From NCBI GenBank assembly GCA_037013685.1, contig CM072894.1, positions 14,271,449 to 14,335,448 of the forward strand: a stretch of 64,000 nt of DNA. Direction: 5' to 3'. Position numbers and translations under genes: made by a program. Shown here one piece after another: positions 1 through 11,382 of the stretch. The stretch is from Acridotheres tristis (lineage: Eukaryota; Chordata; Aves; Passeriformes; Sturnidae). Each line of letters begins with the position of its first letter. Position 1 is the first letter of the stretch. Under the pieces are notes generated by a model. The model had not been told where the DNA came from. It did no database searches and saw only the letters and a list, made by a program, of their open reading frames with translations.

Positions 1-3000
1 TTAAAAAACTGGTGTTTCAGGCTTTTCTACTGTTTCCAGATAAAACTCAAGACAAAATGAGCATCAATTCTTTAACACCAGTAGCTGAATGAAAAGTGTT
101 TGAACTATTTCTGCAACTGTAAAGTAGGTAGACAACCATTAATTTTATTTTTCTTTTCATTTTGACAGTAGTGCTATTGAAAGCTAGTGAAATATCTATA
201 TAATCTTTGGACTAACACACAGATTTCAGAGCAGGTAGGACAGTACTGTGGACACTGCTCACACAAGTGTCAAACCTGCAAATCTGCAGGCATGAAAACT
301 TACTCCCATGAGTAGATATGTTGATTTGTGTTGTGTAACCCTCTCTTAATTATGCCACTGAGAATACTTGCATGAGAAATTCACTGTGTGGGGGCTGATG
401 AAAAACCTTGGTTTACAGCTTGCAGAGGTCAATACTAGCTGAGGGGAAAAAACACCCCAAAACTTGAGGCATTTTGAGTTAGTGGATCTGTCATCTAGTC
501 TCAACTGAAAAGAAAGTAATTTAAGTAATCTGACAATTCAAAACGTTCAGGAGTTACACAATCTTTCACTATTGCATTTTTAAATGAAAGTATATTAAAT
601 AACAATGCACTCTGGCTTTACTTAACACTTAAACATTTTACTGAAATGCCTTTCTAAATTTGCATCATCCCTCTTCCTGAAGCAGTTTCCCTCATTACCA
701 GCAAATAAGGTAAAAGCCACTCTGTAACATAAAGGTTGCTATTAGAACTGGACAGAAATACAAAAATACCAGACTTCTGATTGCTGTGCTAAATTACACC
801 ACTCTTTCCTACTCTGGACTACAGCCTTCTGGTTAGAAAAAAAGGCAGGAAGAAGGAGAAGGGAAGAAAATGCTTAGGAGAAATAATTCTAGACAAATCA
901 GAGATGGGCAATACTAACAACTAGAATTTCAATATTCATTTGAGAGTTACTTCAAACATGGTTTTAGAGGAGTTATGAACCCTCTTCATTGTATTTCTTT
1001 AACTGTAAACTTCTATATAGGGAAGGAAGTGTTAGAAATAATTGTGTGGGCTGTATTCTCAAAACCATTCTGCAAATTTCAGCTTTCTTTTAATGTAGAA
1101 TGCATTTATTGCACTCAGTGGTGACAAATGCTGGGCAAGGAGAGACATAAAAATAAAAAGCATAATGTAAGTGTCAAAAGATACATTATCAAGTAGAGTT
1201 TGGGTGATTTTTTAAAATTTTGCTTATCCAGCTTCAGGACAAGCATTTGTGGACATACTTACACACCTTAATCAACTGCTCTTCTTCAGGGAACCATTTA
1301 GTGTTCACAACTGGGTTTTCACTGCAGAAGTGGAAACTAGAAAAACTGACAATTTTTTTTTTCCTCACTGGGATTCAGTATTTAGTACTATGAAGACATT
1401 AGCCCAAGTAGAAACGAACAGAATAAACACAAAAACTGAGGGACTTAACACTGATCTGAAAAGTCAGCAGCTTGAGTGGAAGAAAAAACTGCACTTGTGA
1501 AGATGGGCAGACGCTTGTGCTACTGTTTAAAGGCCTGATATTTGACTGCATGCAAAATATTCTTTCTCCTGATTTCATAAAAGCAACAGAATGCCTAGCT
1601 TTGACAAAGGGGAGATGGAAACTTACTACATTGGAGAGACAAAGGAAAGGATTGGCTTATTCATACCCCGGTGTGTGTGGCAAAAAGCTTTGTGTGAACA
1701 ATGCCGACTCTGAGAGGAGAGAGGAAAAACCCAGCAGAGTTCATTTGAATCACCTATTTAAACCATTTAAGCAAACTTGGATTATTTTTTTCCTTTTTTT
1801 TTTTCTCCCCTCCCCAGGGAGCATTACAGAGTAATCACATGAATCTGCTTCACTTTCTGACTGGAGTAGTCACCTCTGTGGCAGAACTGGAGCAAACCAC
1901 AGCTGTGCAGTAACATCTTCAACAGGCACAACTGTTTGCAGAGTAAACATTTGCCTATAACCTTACTGCAGACAGAGTATGTTAACAAAAGGAATGCTTC
2001 TACAAGCTTAGCTGCAGCACCTTCCTCACAAACACAAGGCTGCATTAGCTCAAATCCAGCACAACCTCTACACGTGGACGAGCCTACACCACCAGCACAA
2101 TTGTTCATTGTCCCTCATTGTTTCAGACAGCTCAACTGAAAGAGCTTAAATTGCTGGTCTGAGGAATACCTTCACAATATTGCTTTAAACACATACTGCA
2201 GTGCTCCCACACTGATGGAATAACAAGCACAGTCCGACAGTTACAAACATCTGGATTCATGGGTCCATAACTGAAGCAGTAATAGCGTTTGCCTGCCAGG
2301 GTTTTGAAGGCATTCTTCTTTGTGTCAAACTCCAGACCCTGGCGTTGGCAACACTCTGCAGGGTGGAATTAGCCCAAGATGTGGCAGTAATGAAAGGGAC
2401 AAATGCAGTTCTTAGGAAGCAGAAGAATCCTGCATAAAAACAAACCCCTTACACGTCTTGCTTCTATTTGTTCTTAGTCCACATACTTTGAAGCGTTATT
2501 TTAAAATACGTAATTTCAAAATGAACTACTCATAAACCATCAACATATTTGCAAGTTTAGGAAAGGCTACAAACAGCAAAATCAACTGCCACCTTTTGTA
2601 GTACTGCTCAAGAAATCACATTAGTATGTATTAGCATACAGAGCCTGAAAATAAATAGGAATCAATATTGTAATCCCTATTAAGGAAAATCTCTTTCCAA
2701 CAGACCTATAAGGTCAGGCACTCACTAGCTAGAGGATGAGACAGAGCAGGGAGCCTTTGGGGTGATCCAAGCAGCTCTCCCTTATCAATAGTCCCATTTC
2801 CAGGCAGCTACAAAGAAAGCAAGTTGTTTCTCTGACCAGTGCTCCAAGGCATGTGTTTTGCCTGGCCTTTCCACTTTACTTTTTTCTTTTAAACCACTTG
2901 CTTTCAAATATCTGATTTTCAGTTTAACAAAGAGAAGAGATTAAAGCCAATTTACAGTACAGAATATAAAAGACTTACATTCTCCTGCTTGCCTAGGAAA

Positions 3001-6000
3001 AGATTCACTGTTTCAACTCACCACCTTTTAAACCACATGAATTAAGCTCTGAGTGGATACACTGGTGTATGCATTCATTTCCTGCAAAGTTTACACTAAA
3101 GTGGATTTGTTGTAAAATGGGTTGTAAACTATAAACTAAGCTGACATGAGTGTTATTGAATTGAACTTCAAAAACTTTTCCACAAAGAAGAACAATATTT
3201 AATTTAGGGATGGAAATGAGGAAGAGTGAGCTAAGAAAATTGTGAGTGCACATTTTTGTTATTGTAGATCAGCAGGGCAGCCAGGAACAGCTAGAGGAAG
3301 CTGCTGTAAATCACAGCACCCCTGGGAACGGCCCCACTTTTGCCAGCCCTAAAATCCAGGAAATCCAATGAGCGTTGGATACAGCAGTGCCCTGCTCCAC
3401 CTGAGCTGCAGCCTCCAAGTTGGGCAGGTCACAACGGCAGCCTCAGACATAACCTTAACTACAGAGCAGCGACCCCTGATCTAAACAGTGTTATGCTATG
3501 AGCTGAAAATAGTTATTCCAGATATGTCAAACTTGCTTAAGAGCATCTCTGCAGCCCAGATTTACCATGCACTATGTACAAAACCTTTGCAGCATTTACC
3601 TGAGAGTCTGTAACAGTGGAGTTTGGCACACTTCCACACCTTGAAGTATGTGTAAGTGCTTGGCCATGGTTTGAAACTGAGCTGCCTAGGAGCAATAGGG
3701 CCAAGATCTTTTTAGCTTTGCTTTATGCTATTAAAAGCACAAAAGAAATTAAATACAGCACACTGCATCAAGTAGCACAGCTTTGAGTTAAGCCACCAAA
3801 AGCTAGAAAAAATGGAATCAGATACCTGTCCTCAGTTTACCTATGTATCCTAATGCTACGGTGTATGTTGGACAGTAATTGACTTGTTTCAGGCTCTTCT
3901 GTTGGACAGAAGAAAACATGAATGAAAGCAGCACTTAATTTTTCTCCAACATCTTTAGTGGCTGAAAACTGAATTTAATTTTATTGCTTTTGATGCTTTA
4001 TCTTTCTTGAAAATCAAACCAAAATCACAGGAATTTAGTACCCACTGCATGTTAAAGAGTAAAGCTATCAGCATTGAAGATACTAAATTTTTTAGTTGGT
4101 ACCCCCGAGATGCAGTTCATATTCCCTGCTCACAAACATGACAGCATGATACATGACAACATTATTTTTCCAACCATTCATTGTCCAATTAACAGAATCA
4201 GAAATCAATCTTTACCGTTGAGACAGGCAAGCAAAAAACACTGTTTAGCCGGTTTTACTGTGCCTGTCATTCTGCTATCACAGTGCCTAAAATAGAAGTT
4301 AATGTGCAGCCCAGGCCTGCTCAGCATACCCAGGAACAGGCTTTCTTGGGGCTCTGGCATTTTTATAAAGCAGATGTTAGAGCAATAGATGTAACTTCGG
4401 GAAAAACAACTACTGGGGAAATCTACACCTCTTTTGCATGAGAATCACAGTGCAGCCAGCCGGTGTCATTTTAAAGTAGCTAAATTAGCCTCGGGTCACT
4501 CCCATGGGGTGACTCTGGGCAGTATTGGCAGGTGAGAAGTGGCAGCAGATATCAGCGTTTAACATGATATGAGAGAGTTCAACATATTTTTACTTTAGTA
4601 TTTGTACCATATCCTGTTAAAGTAACATTTAACATTTTATATGTGCCATTACTGCATTCTAAAAATTGCTAATTTTTCATTACTTATGTAACTGAGTAAC
4701 CAGAAGAACTATCAGCATCCAAGAGCATTAGTTGCCAGTTTTCCTCTTGTGAAGCTTGCAACATGTGGACTGCAAATGATAAGGGTTTGCTCTAGAACTG
4801 GAACAGAAGCAACTGCGCATGAAAAGCTGGTTTTGGGAGAACTTAGACACAAGGTTTTTATTTTTAAAGCACATGCGAATATGCCCAAATTATAGACGCT
4901 TTTAAATACTTTAGGACTTTTTTTACAAATTCTTTTTCTTCCACAAGAAATGCAATAAGTAGCATTTTGCTGCTTGTTGGATGATCAGCAATGTAGAGGT
5001 GTCATCAGCCTGCTGTGCTTGTATGTAGCCTAACCTGTGCTACTACACCCTATAAGAAAATAAAAGTGTCGACTGTTTCTGCACATAGCACACAGCTGCA
5101 TTTACCTTTTGGTACCAGAAAGGCTCCTTCTAACAAGTCAGTTTCAATGGAACAGCAAATACTCTGGGCATTGAGACCTTGTTCAAACTGTTTATCATGA
5201 AAAGCCAGATCTTCTGTTACAGAAGCTTGTTTCTCTTGTAGATATTTTTATTTTATTTTGCAAAAGGTAAAAATGCAGTCATCTTAAAGTTTTTACTGAG
5301 TAAATCCACTAAATTCCTCTTAAAAATACCTATGGGAACAGAAGCATTGACTTCCTCACTGGCAAAAAAAACCATTTTTTCCTACTCTCTGTAGGAAAGA
5401 AACTTGAATAATTTTAGACACATTGGGGGGTTTTCATCATTCTCAATAGAATTCCTGGGCATCTGGCTGTACCAGCTCTTAAGCAAAATGCTCTGCAATA
5501 CTCTTGTGCTAATATGAGAGGAACACACTTTCCCAGGGAGCCAAGTATCAGACAGTGCTGCGGAGTGTGAAAGCTTCTCTTTCCAAAAGCTGTAACTTGC
5601 TGTACCCAAAACTGCTACAATTATCTTTTTGGCAACTGTAAGAAAAGTGTCAGGGTTCAATTTCATTTGAATACGTTCTCTTCTACCACGCCCCTTTGAT
5701 GGTCCAAACATAAAGTGCAGGACCAACACAGAAACTAGAACCCCGTAATTTATTTAAAGTTATCTAAAGTAGTTGTTTAAAACCAAACCAAACTCATCTC
5801 CCCACAAAAAAAACCCAACAAAAAACAAAAAACCAAACCCTAAACAAACAGAGCCACTGACCCTGCATGCAAATACATCAGACTGCCACAGGCAATCTAC
5901 AGCACAGTCCTCAGGACAAGACGCCTTCACCACAAATTCAATAAAACACTGCTATGGTTTAGCCCCTGCGCTCATGGATTAGTGAGACAGAAGAACAGCG

Positions 6001-6934
6001 CATATTTTATCAAATTCAAAACACACCCACCAAACCTTTCCAACTATTCAAAAGCCAAACAATTCCAACAAAGAGTCAGAAAGCATTTCCAGAATTTTTA
6101 AAAAAACATGTACACGGCTCACTGTTACACGAGTTATTAAGATACCTTCCAGTCAGAAATCTTACTGAGATGCCTCATATGAAAGTAACATTATTTAAAG
6201 CCAGCTTTACTGCAAATCTGAATACTGGATGCTCACAGCTAATGAGAATTTTATGCATCCTTTTAACAAAAGTAAAACATGTAAAAGATTTAAACAAATC
6301 AGCTAACCGTGCTACTATCTAACTTTCCTACAGATCAAGTGCTTCAGTCCCAAACTATCACTTTAAAACTAAATCACTCAGTCTTCCATGCTTAAAATTT
6401 CATTTTCTAAAACCAAACAGAAGTGCGCCTCAAGCTGGGAACTTCCTTAAAAATCTTCTTTATCAAGAAACAACTTCGACCAACAGATACACAAATTTAG
6501 AGGCAATACTTCAGTTTATCTGTTAAACAACATACTAAGAGAAAGCATATAAAAATCGCATGCAGTTCTTAACTTCAGAATGAAAAGATCACTCTGGAAA
6601 CTCAGCACTCAAAAACCCAGTTCAAACTACATGCAAACACTAAGTTGAAACCTTCAGCCTATTTCGACGTTCATATAATTAATGTTTCACAAAGGCAGTG
6701 ACCAGCTACGAACAACAAACTGAATAGAATTACTGCGTACATCAATCACTAATGACTACACGTCCAACATGCAGACAAAATATCAAACTTCAGTTTCAAA
6801 CATTTGGTATGCTTGTTCAATCTGCTGTATGCAATTTCTAACAGCCACCCGTCGAAAACACTAAGTTTGCCTTTTGTTAACCCGAGCACATTAATTTCCT
6901 ACCACCGACCGCAATTTAAGAAGCCATTACATAC
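1..6934 (-). other. UBE2E3 intron 3 (incomplete)
   Basis: The intron starts at the donor at 6934-6933 and runs off the window. I looked for the next UBC exon (GDNIYEW segment) on the minus strand and did not see it. Content is mostly AT-rich unique sequence. Exceptions are an exon-like Cys-rich open frame on the minus strand (2132-2368), a long plus-strand pyrimidine tract ending CCCCAG at 1817, and an A-rich stretch with repeated CAAACCAAA/AAAACC words at 5780-5840. Confidence 0.8.
2170..2355 (-). other. Exon-like Cys-rich open frame of unknown identity
   Basis: On the minus strand an acceptor-like CCACCCTGCAG (AG at 2357-2356) opens a frame with a stop codon just before it. The frame continues to TGA at 2134-2132, with a weak donor GAAG|GTATTC at 2169-2168. 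The 186-base segment would encode about 62 residues with around 10 Cys, including CCQRQGLEFD, GKRYYCFSYG and VCNC words. I do not recognise the family. It is not in frame with UBE2E3: joining it to the exon at 6935 gives a stop within about ten codons. It may be an exon of another transcript, a gene relic or chance. Confidence 0.25.
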
Positions 6935-6985
6935 CTGCAGTTAGGAGGAGGATCAAGGGTTATTTCAGCTAGCTCCTTCTGGATT
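6935..6985 (-). CDS. UBE2E3: UBE2E3 second coding exon: start of the UBC fold
   Basis: This 51-base exon completes the split Arg codon (AG|A) and encodes IQKELAEITLDPPPNC, ending with two bases of the next codon. The peptide is the first helix of the UBC domain (IQKELAEI) followed by the DPPPNCS turn shared by the UBE2E and UBE2D families; EITLDPPPN fits UBE2E3. The acceptor is pyrimidine-rich and ends ACCAACAG (AG at 6987-6986). The donor is CTGCAG|GTATGT (GT at 6934-6933). Length and phase agree with the upstream exon. The following UBC exons, with the HCN motif and the catalytic Cys, were not seen in positions 1-6934, so the gene is truncated by the window edge and not by mutation. Confidence 0.96.
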
Positions 6986-9135
6986 CTGTTGGTGAAATGA
7001 GAACAGACACAAAGCATTTGAGATAGTCTATAGAATAAATCAGGGAATTACACTGCCCTCTACCACCATGCAGTTAAATGCAAGATTGGCTTTGCCTTCA
7101 GTAATGCTAACATGGCTGCTTCCTCTTTGTTCTCAGAGGCATAACCCAAATCCCACAGCTGAGAAACTTTGCAGCTTTTTTCCTGCTCCACGCTGTATGT
7201 AAACAGAACACTTACAGCTGAGTTGGATAGAAATTTCCCACAACTATTCAGAAAAGTAACTCTTTTTCACATCCGAGCACTTTTTACCAGGGAGATTTTC
7301 TTTTCAAGCTAATATGCAAATGAGGCAGGGGGTGGGGGGGGTGGGGGGGGGAGCCTGCACAGGCAGATTTGACAATGACTTTAAACCAGAGCTACAGGAC
7401 CTGTGACTGAGGCTCAAGTGAACCGTGCTGGCAGCAGACACACTCTTTTCACAATATTTTACCTACTACTTTGCAGTGTGTTTAAAAAGTGGATTTGCAG
7501 ATCTGCCAGGCTGTCTCTGTTACTGGAATAATCTCTCTGGATCAACTCTCCATACCTTCTGCTGCCTTTCCTCCTGCAACCTTACACAGTAGCTGTATTT
7601 ATGCGATAAAAAGTGATACCATAACTTGAAATAATGTGTGCATAACTTTACTCTATTACAAATATTGACAAGGAGTTAAGATCTGAAAAATGAGTACGGA
7701 AAACTTCCTGTCAATCTAAATTTATTCAGGTACATAAGAGGTGCAATTTCAAAATACACGTTAAACTCCTCTTAAACACGTCAAGTAAGACTTCTTTTCA
7801 CAAAAGGACCCATATGATCAATACTGTGAATTTCAATTGCAGGTGTTAAAAGATGAGCTAACAGAAACTGCACTGGAAGTCCTCACATTGATACCAGTAA
7901 GTTCAATCAGCCTACAGAACTATCTGAGATGCATGGAATAGACTTGCAACAATTAAGTGAAATAAAGACAAGATGGAAAACCTCAGCGTCAAAAACTTGT
8001 ATCTCAGGCTTGTCAAATAATGACAAAGTACAAGTGCTACATAGTAGTTCCAAAACTTTTTTCTCTTTGGCCCGTCCTATTTCAAACGGTTTTTATAACA
8101 AACTCAGAAGTCATCAGAGCCATACAGCCACTCTCTGCAATAATTTTAACATATTTCAAAAATAATTTACTAAGTTTAAATCCAAGACAAAATTAGTAAA
8201 GTGTTTGTAAAAGTCAGAGCTACAACACTCACGCTGAATAAGCAAAATTTGAAGCTACTACAGCTATTTTACAGCTCTTCTTGCTACAGGATACTTGCAA
8301 ATGTTTGCAAAGAAAAGCAGCTCCAGGGAAAGGACTGGAAAGTTATGTTTCATCTCCAAAGACAGCTGGAATTAAAGAATTTAAAGTCTGAGTATTTCAC
8401 ACAGCTGATCTTTGAGGAAATTACCAGAGTATACCTCTTGAGAGCCAGACTGCCAACAAACTTATATACAAATAAAAATGCAACCAATGTAACTAAAGAA
8501 GTTTCTGAAGATTCTCATATTTAAAGGTAGAGGCTACCTGTAGAACATCAGGGTTTAAATCCACAGATCCTAAGGGAGAAAACTCACTTAAGTTTCTCCC
8601 AAAACAACGGCAGAATGAACCCATTCCTTCGAGGTGCGTAAGGCTCTCCTCTGCATCATCATGAAAAAGCTCTCGTAAGGCCCAGAGAAGCCACTGGGGT
8701 TTTATGACTTCTTTAATTAGACAACATTGCCTGTCATCAGTCTACAGCCCATAATAAAATACTCCAGGAAGACTCCACCCTACACCAACCAGGCATGGAA
8801 ACCTAACTCAGAAAAAGAAGTGCGAAAGCTCTCTTACACATTTTTGCAAATACAAAACGTACCTAGGTGCTCCCCTCCCAGTCAGCCTGTAAGTTACCAA
8901 GTTCTGTACCAACTCTTCAAAAGACATAGGACAAGTCTGTGTAACTGCTACCCCAACAAGACTTGGATTAATTAAAACACTGCTTAGCAGGCTCCTGTAC
9001 TACCAAAGCTGATAGTTCACTCCCTTCCACATAGCTTTACAAGAAGAATCCCTCTGCCCTGACAAGTGCAGCGCAAGTACTGTGGTTCCAAATACCGTAC
9101 AAAAATACTGCAGGATGTTTCACTGTCTCCTTTAC
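6986..9135 (-). other. UBE2E3 intron 2
   Basis: This 2,150-bp AT-rich intron lies between the two coding exons. It holds a G-run tract on the plus strand (7328-7351) and a 107-codon plus-strand open frame (8201-8524) that I do not recognise and regard as chance. No repeat or RNA gene was recognised. Confidence 0.9.
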
Positions 9136-9329
9136 CTTTTTGCACTAGTAGATAGCTTAGCAGTAGTTTTGCTGGATAGTTTGGTGTTCTTCTTCTGCTG
9201 GGTGGCAGAGGGTTTTCGTTCTTCTTGCTCTTCAGGTTCAGGTGCAGGCGGATCCCTCTGATCGGCATCTGAACTACCACTGCTGGTACTTGGACTTTCA
9301 TCGTCTGACCTCTGCCTATCACTGGACAT
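9136..9329 (-). CDS. UBE2E3: UBE2E3 first coding exon: N-terminal extension of a ubiquitin-conjugating enzyme E2 E3
   Basis: This exon encodes residues 1-64 plus two bases of codon 65. The peptide opens MSSDRQRSDDESPSTSSGSS, continues through an acidic Pro/Glu segment (about residues 27-40) and a Lys/Thr/Ser-rich segment, and ends LSTSAK. From memory this matches vertebrate UBE2E3 almost residue for residue, with Pro rather than Ala at about position 28. UBE2E3 is an E2 enzyme that takes ubiquitin from E1 by thioester and passes it on with E3 ligases; the family is known for importin-11-dependent nuclear import of the charged enzyme. This exon is the flexible extension, not the catalytic fold. 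The ATG (9329-9327) has A at -3. The donor reads AAAAG|GTAAAG with GT at 9135-9134. An acceptor AG at 9340-9339 after a pyrimidine-rich run puts the exon start at 9338, leaving 9 bases of 5' UTR. The reading frame joins correctly to the next exon at 6985. Confidence 0.96.
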
Positions 9330-9514
9330 CGTGGGGAACTTTTTGGGGAAGGAAAAGAGGCAGAATTAATATACAAGGAAGGACTCTCTCTTGTCATTCA
9401 CCAAGTTCCACTGACCTCTGCCTATCACTGAACATCATGCAGAACTTTTTTGGGGAAGAAAAGAGGCAGATTTCATACAACCAGCAGGACTCTCTCTTGG
9501 CATTCCCCAAGTTA
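9305..9514 (-). repeat. Tandem duplication (period about 106 bp) over the UBE2E3 intron 1/exon 2 boundary
   Basis: Positions 9305-9408 and 9411-9514 align at a constant offset of 106, at roughly 85% identity by eye. Both copies keep the CTGACCTCTGCCTATCACTG block, the C-rich plus AAAAAG acceptor block and the GGACTCTCTCTTG block. The proximal copy (9305-9408) holds the working acceptor, ATG and first codons of UBE2E3. The distal copy, lying in intron 1, holds a matching acceptor (AG at 9446-9445), two adjacent ATGs and a changed codon (TCC to TTC). Its frame closes after 14 codons at 9396-9394. Confidence 0.9.
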
Positions 9515-10613
9515 CAGAAAACTTTTAATAGGTGACAAGTCGGTTTCAGTGAGAAATTAATCAAAATATATTTCTTTGTCTCATACCCAAGGGCTGGAGT
9601 TTGACAGCTACAAAGCAATATTTACACTTCTGAAAATACAGATATTTCCAATTTTTAAACCCACTCGCATTTTTTTCATACTTTAAACAATATGCCAATT
9701 GTCGACTTTGTTCTAAGGCATGAGATAGATTTAGCAGGGTAGTTAGGCAATGAACATTAATAACTTATGACACACTGTAAATAACAGACCTCACCGAAAA
9801 TGTTTTTTAAAAAGTCACTAATAACCTGTAAATATTTACACTGGAGCAGAGCATTTTATTGGGTCCAAACGCCAGATCCCCCCTCTTCCCCTCTCTCCGA
9901 CAAAATACACTGCCAGTAACACTTGGGTTGATTTCAGATGGAAATGTACACTTGCTCCGAGCATTTAAAGGGCTGGCACGGGGGGGGGGGGTGGGACGGG
10001 GTTTGGTTTTGTGTTGGTGGTAAGGCTTTTTTTAAGAAGAGGAAAAGCCCCGCGATGCATTTAAAGCCACTGGGGTAGCAGCAGCCCCGGTTATTTACAT
10101 GGCCAGCAGCAAGAACTGCATTTGGCCACCACAGAGCTGCCGGAGGGGGAAGAAGCATAATTCAAACTGCACCTTCTGCACAGCTCTCCCCGCCGCCGCT
10201 CCCCGCGCAGCTCCGCCAGGCAGACCGACATTTTTCCGTCGATCGGGAAAGGCGGGGGGGGGAGAAGGAGGGGGCTGCCCCGGCGGCCGGGGCGGCCCGA
10301 GGAGGAGCGGCGGGAGCTGCGGCAGGGCTGGATCCAGGCGGCCGCCCGGCCGCGCTTTGTGGGGAGCGCCAGCTCGCCTCGGCTCGGCTCGGCACGGCGG
10401 GCGGCGGCGGCTCGCCCGGCCCCGCTCCGCACCGTGCGTGTGCACCAAGTGAGGCGTGAACTCGGGCCGGCCCCGCGCCCCCGGCCGCCGCCAGGCAGCG
10501 AGCGCCGAAAACAAGAACAAAGCTCCTCTACCAGCCCCCCCGCCTCCTCCCCGCCTCCCCCCACCGCGCTCGCCCAGCCGCCGCGGCGGCCGCCTCGCCC
10601 GCCGCTCCCTTAC
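9339..10613 (-). other. UBE2E3 intron 1
   Basis: The intron is defined by the donor at 10613-10612 and the acceptor at 9340-9339. It contains the distal copy of the boundary duplication (to 9514), AT-rich sequence from 9515 to about 9880, a long G run on the plus strand (9980-10001) and the 3' flank of the CpG island. No other gene is seen. Confidence 0.8.
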
Positions 10614-11380
10614 CTTCGCCGGCGTCCTGTCCCGCTGCTGGGTCGGAGGGGCGGGATGGCGGGGGGCCGGGCCGGGCCCGCGGCGCCCGAGGAGGGGACG
10701 GAGGCGGCCGGGGGGCTCTACGGCGGCGGCGGCGGCTCTGTGGCCGGGCAGTGTGGAACATTGAGAGCCGGAGCAGGGGGGGACGGGGGGAGGCGCGGTG
10801 CGGCCCCGCGGCCGGCGGGTGGCGCTGGCGGGCCCCGCTCTGCGGCGCGGGCTCCCGCGGCGGGCCGGGGGGCCGGGGCGGGGGGCGGCGGGCGCGCGCG
10901 CCGCGGAGCGGAGGCGAGGAGGGGGCCCGGCCGCCCCCGGGCTCCCCCCTCCACGCCCGGGCTCCCCCGCCCGCCCGCGGCCCCGGCGGAGCTCCCGGCG
11001 AGCGGGGGAGGGGAGAGGGGGCGCTCGCTCCCGCCTGCCGGCCGCCGGGGTGCGCGCAGGCGCGCTCCCGCCGCAGCGGGGACGCGCGTGCTCCGGGCCG
11101 GGCAAGGACAAAGCGGCGGCCCGAGGATGGGGGGGGGGGTTCGCCCCTCGACGGCTGCTCCGCCCGGCCGGGCGTCACCCGCAGCCGGCAGCTGAGCCCG
11201 GCTCCCGAGGGGCTCCGGCCTCCCGGCCGCCGCGGGACCCGCCGGGCCCGGGCCCGTGCCCGGCAGCCGCGATGCCCGGGGGGTCGTGCGGGCTCCGCAG
11301 CCCTCGGCCTCGCCAGCCTCACACCTCACACGGCTCGGTTCGTGCCTTGGCCCCGTGTCGGGGCAGGGTCGCGCAGGTAT
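10150..11380. promoter_or_regulatory. CpG-island promoter of UBE2E3
   Basis: About 1.2 kb of very GC-rich sequence dense in CpG contrasts sharply with the AT-rich flanks. It covers the first-exon donor of UBE2E3. GC boxes are visible, for example GGGGCGGGGGG at 10875-10885 and GGGGCGGG at 10648-10655. An NRF1-like GCGCAGGCGC lies at 11054-11063. There is no TATA box. Long open frames on both strands here come from the lack of stop codons in GC-rich DNA. The island extends about 600 bp upstream of the likely start region, so bidirectional initiation is possible. Confidence 0.93.
10614..10770 (-). other. UBE2E3: UBE2E3 non-coding first exon (5' UTR), 5' end uncertain
   Basis: On the minus strand the GC-rich sequence ends GGCGAAG|GTAAGGG, a near-ideal splice donor (GT at 10613-10612), inside the CpG island and 1.27 kb upstream of the acceptor of the first coding exon. 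A non-coding first exon is usual for this gene family. The 5' limit of 10770 is only a guess: no TATA box is visible and island promoters often start at several sites. The exon contains a (CGG)5 run (10721-10735, plus-strand reading) and a CCCGCCATCCCGCC stretch resembling a YY1 site. No transcript evidence is available here. Confidence 0.7.
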
Positions 11381-11382
11381 GG
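11377..11382 (+). other. Possible splice donor of a divergent plus-strand transcript
   Basis: The sequence GCGCAG|GTATGG at the upstream edge of the CpG island is a good donor in the orientation opposite to UBE2E3. A strong plus-strand acceptor (long T-rich tract ending TTTCAG at 13096) lies 1.7 kb further on. Together they suggest a short divergent non-coding RNA, but there is no direct evidence of transcription. Confidence 0.3.

Noticed and set aside
1780..1834. Long pyrimidine tract ending CCCCAG on the plus strand inside intron 3, as an antisense exon acceptor
   Set aside because: The following sequence has no convincing donor or coding frame. A lone acceptor-like tract is common in introns.
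8201..8524. 107-codon plus-strand frame in UBE2E3 intron 2
   Set aside because: Antisense to the gene, no known family and no splice or promoter support.
9017..9397. 126-codon minus-strand frame overlapping the UBE2E3 exon
   Set aside because: It is a shadow frame; the exon's true frame gives the recognisable UBE2E3 N-terminus with correct splice sites.
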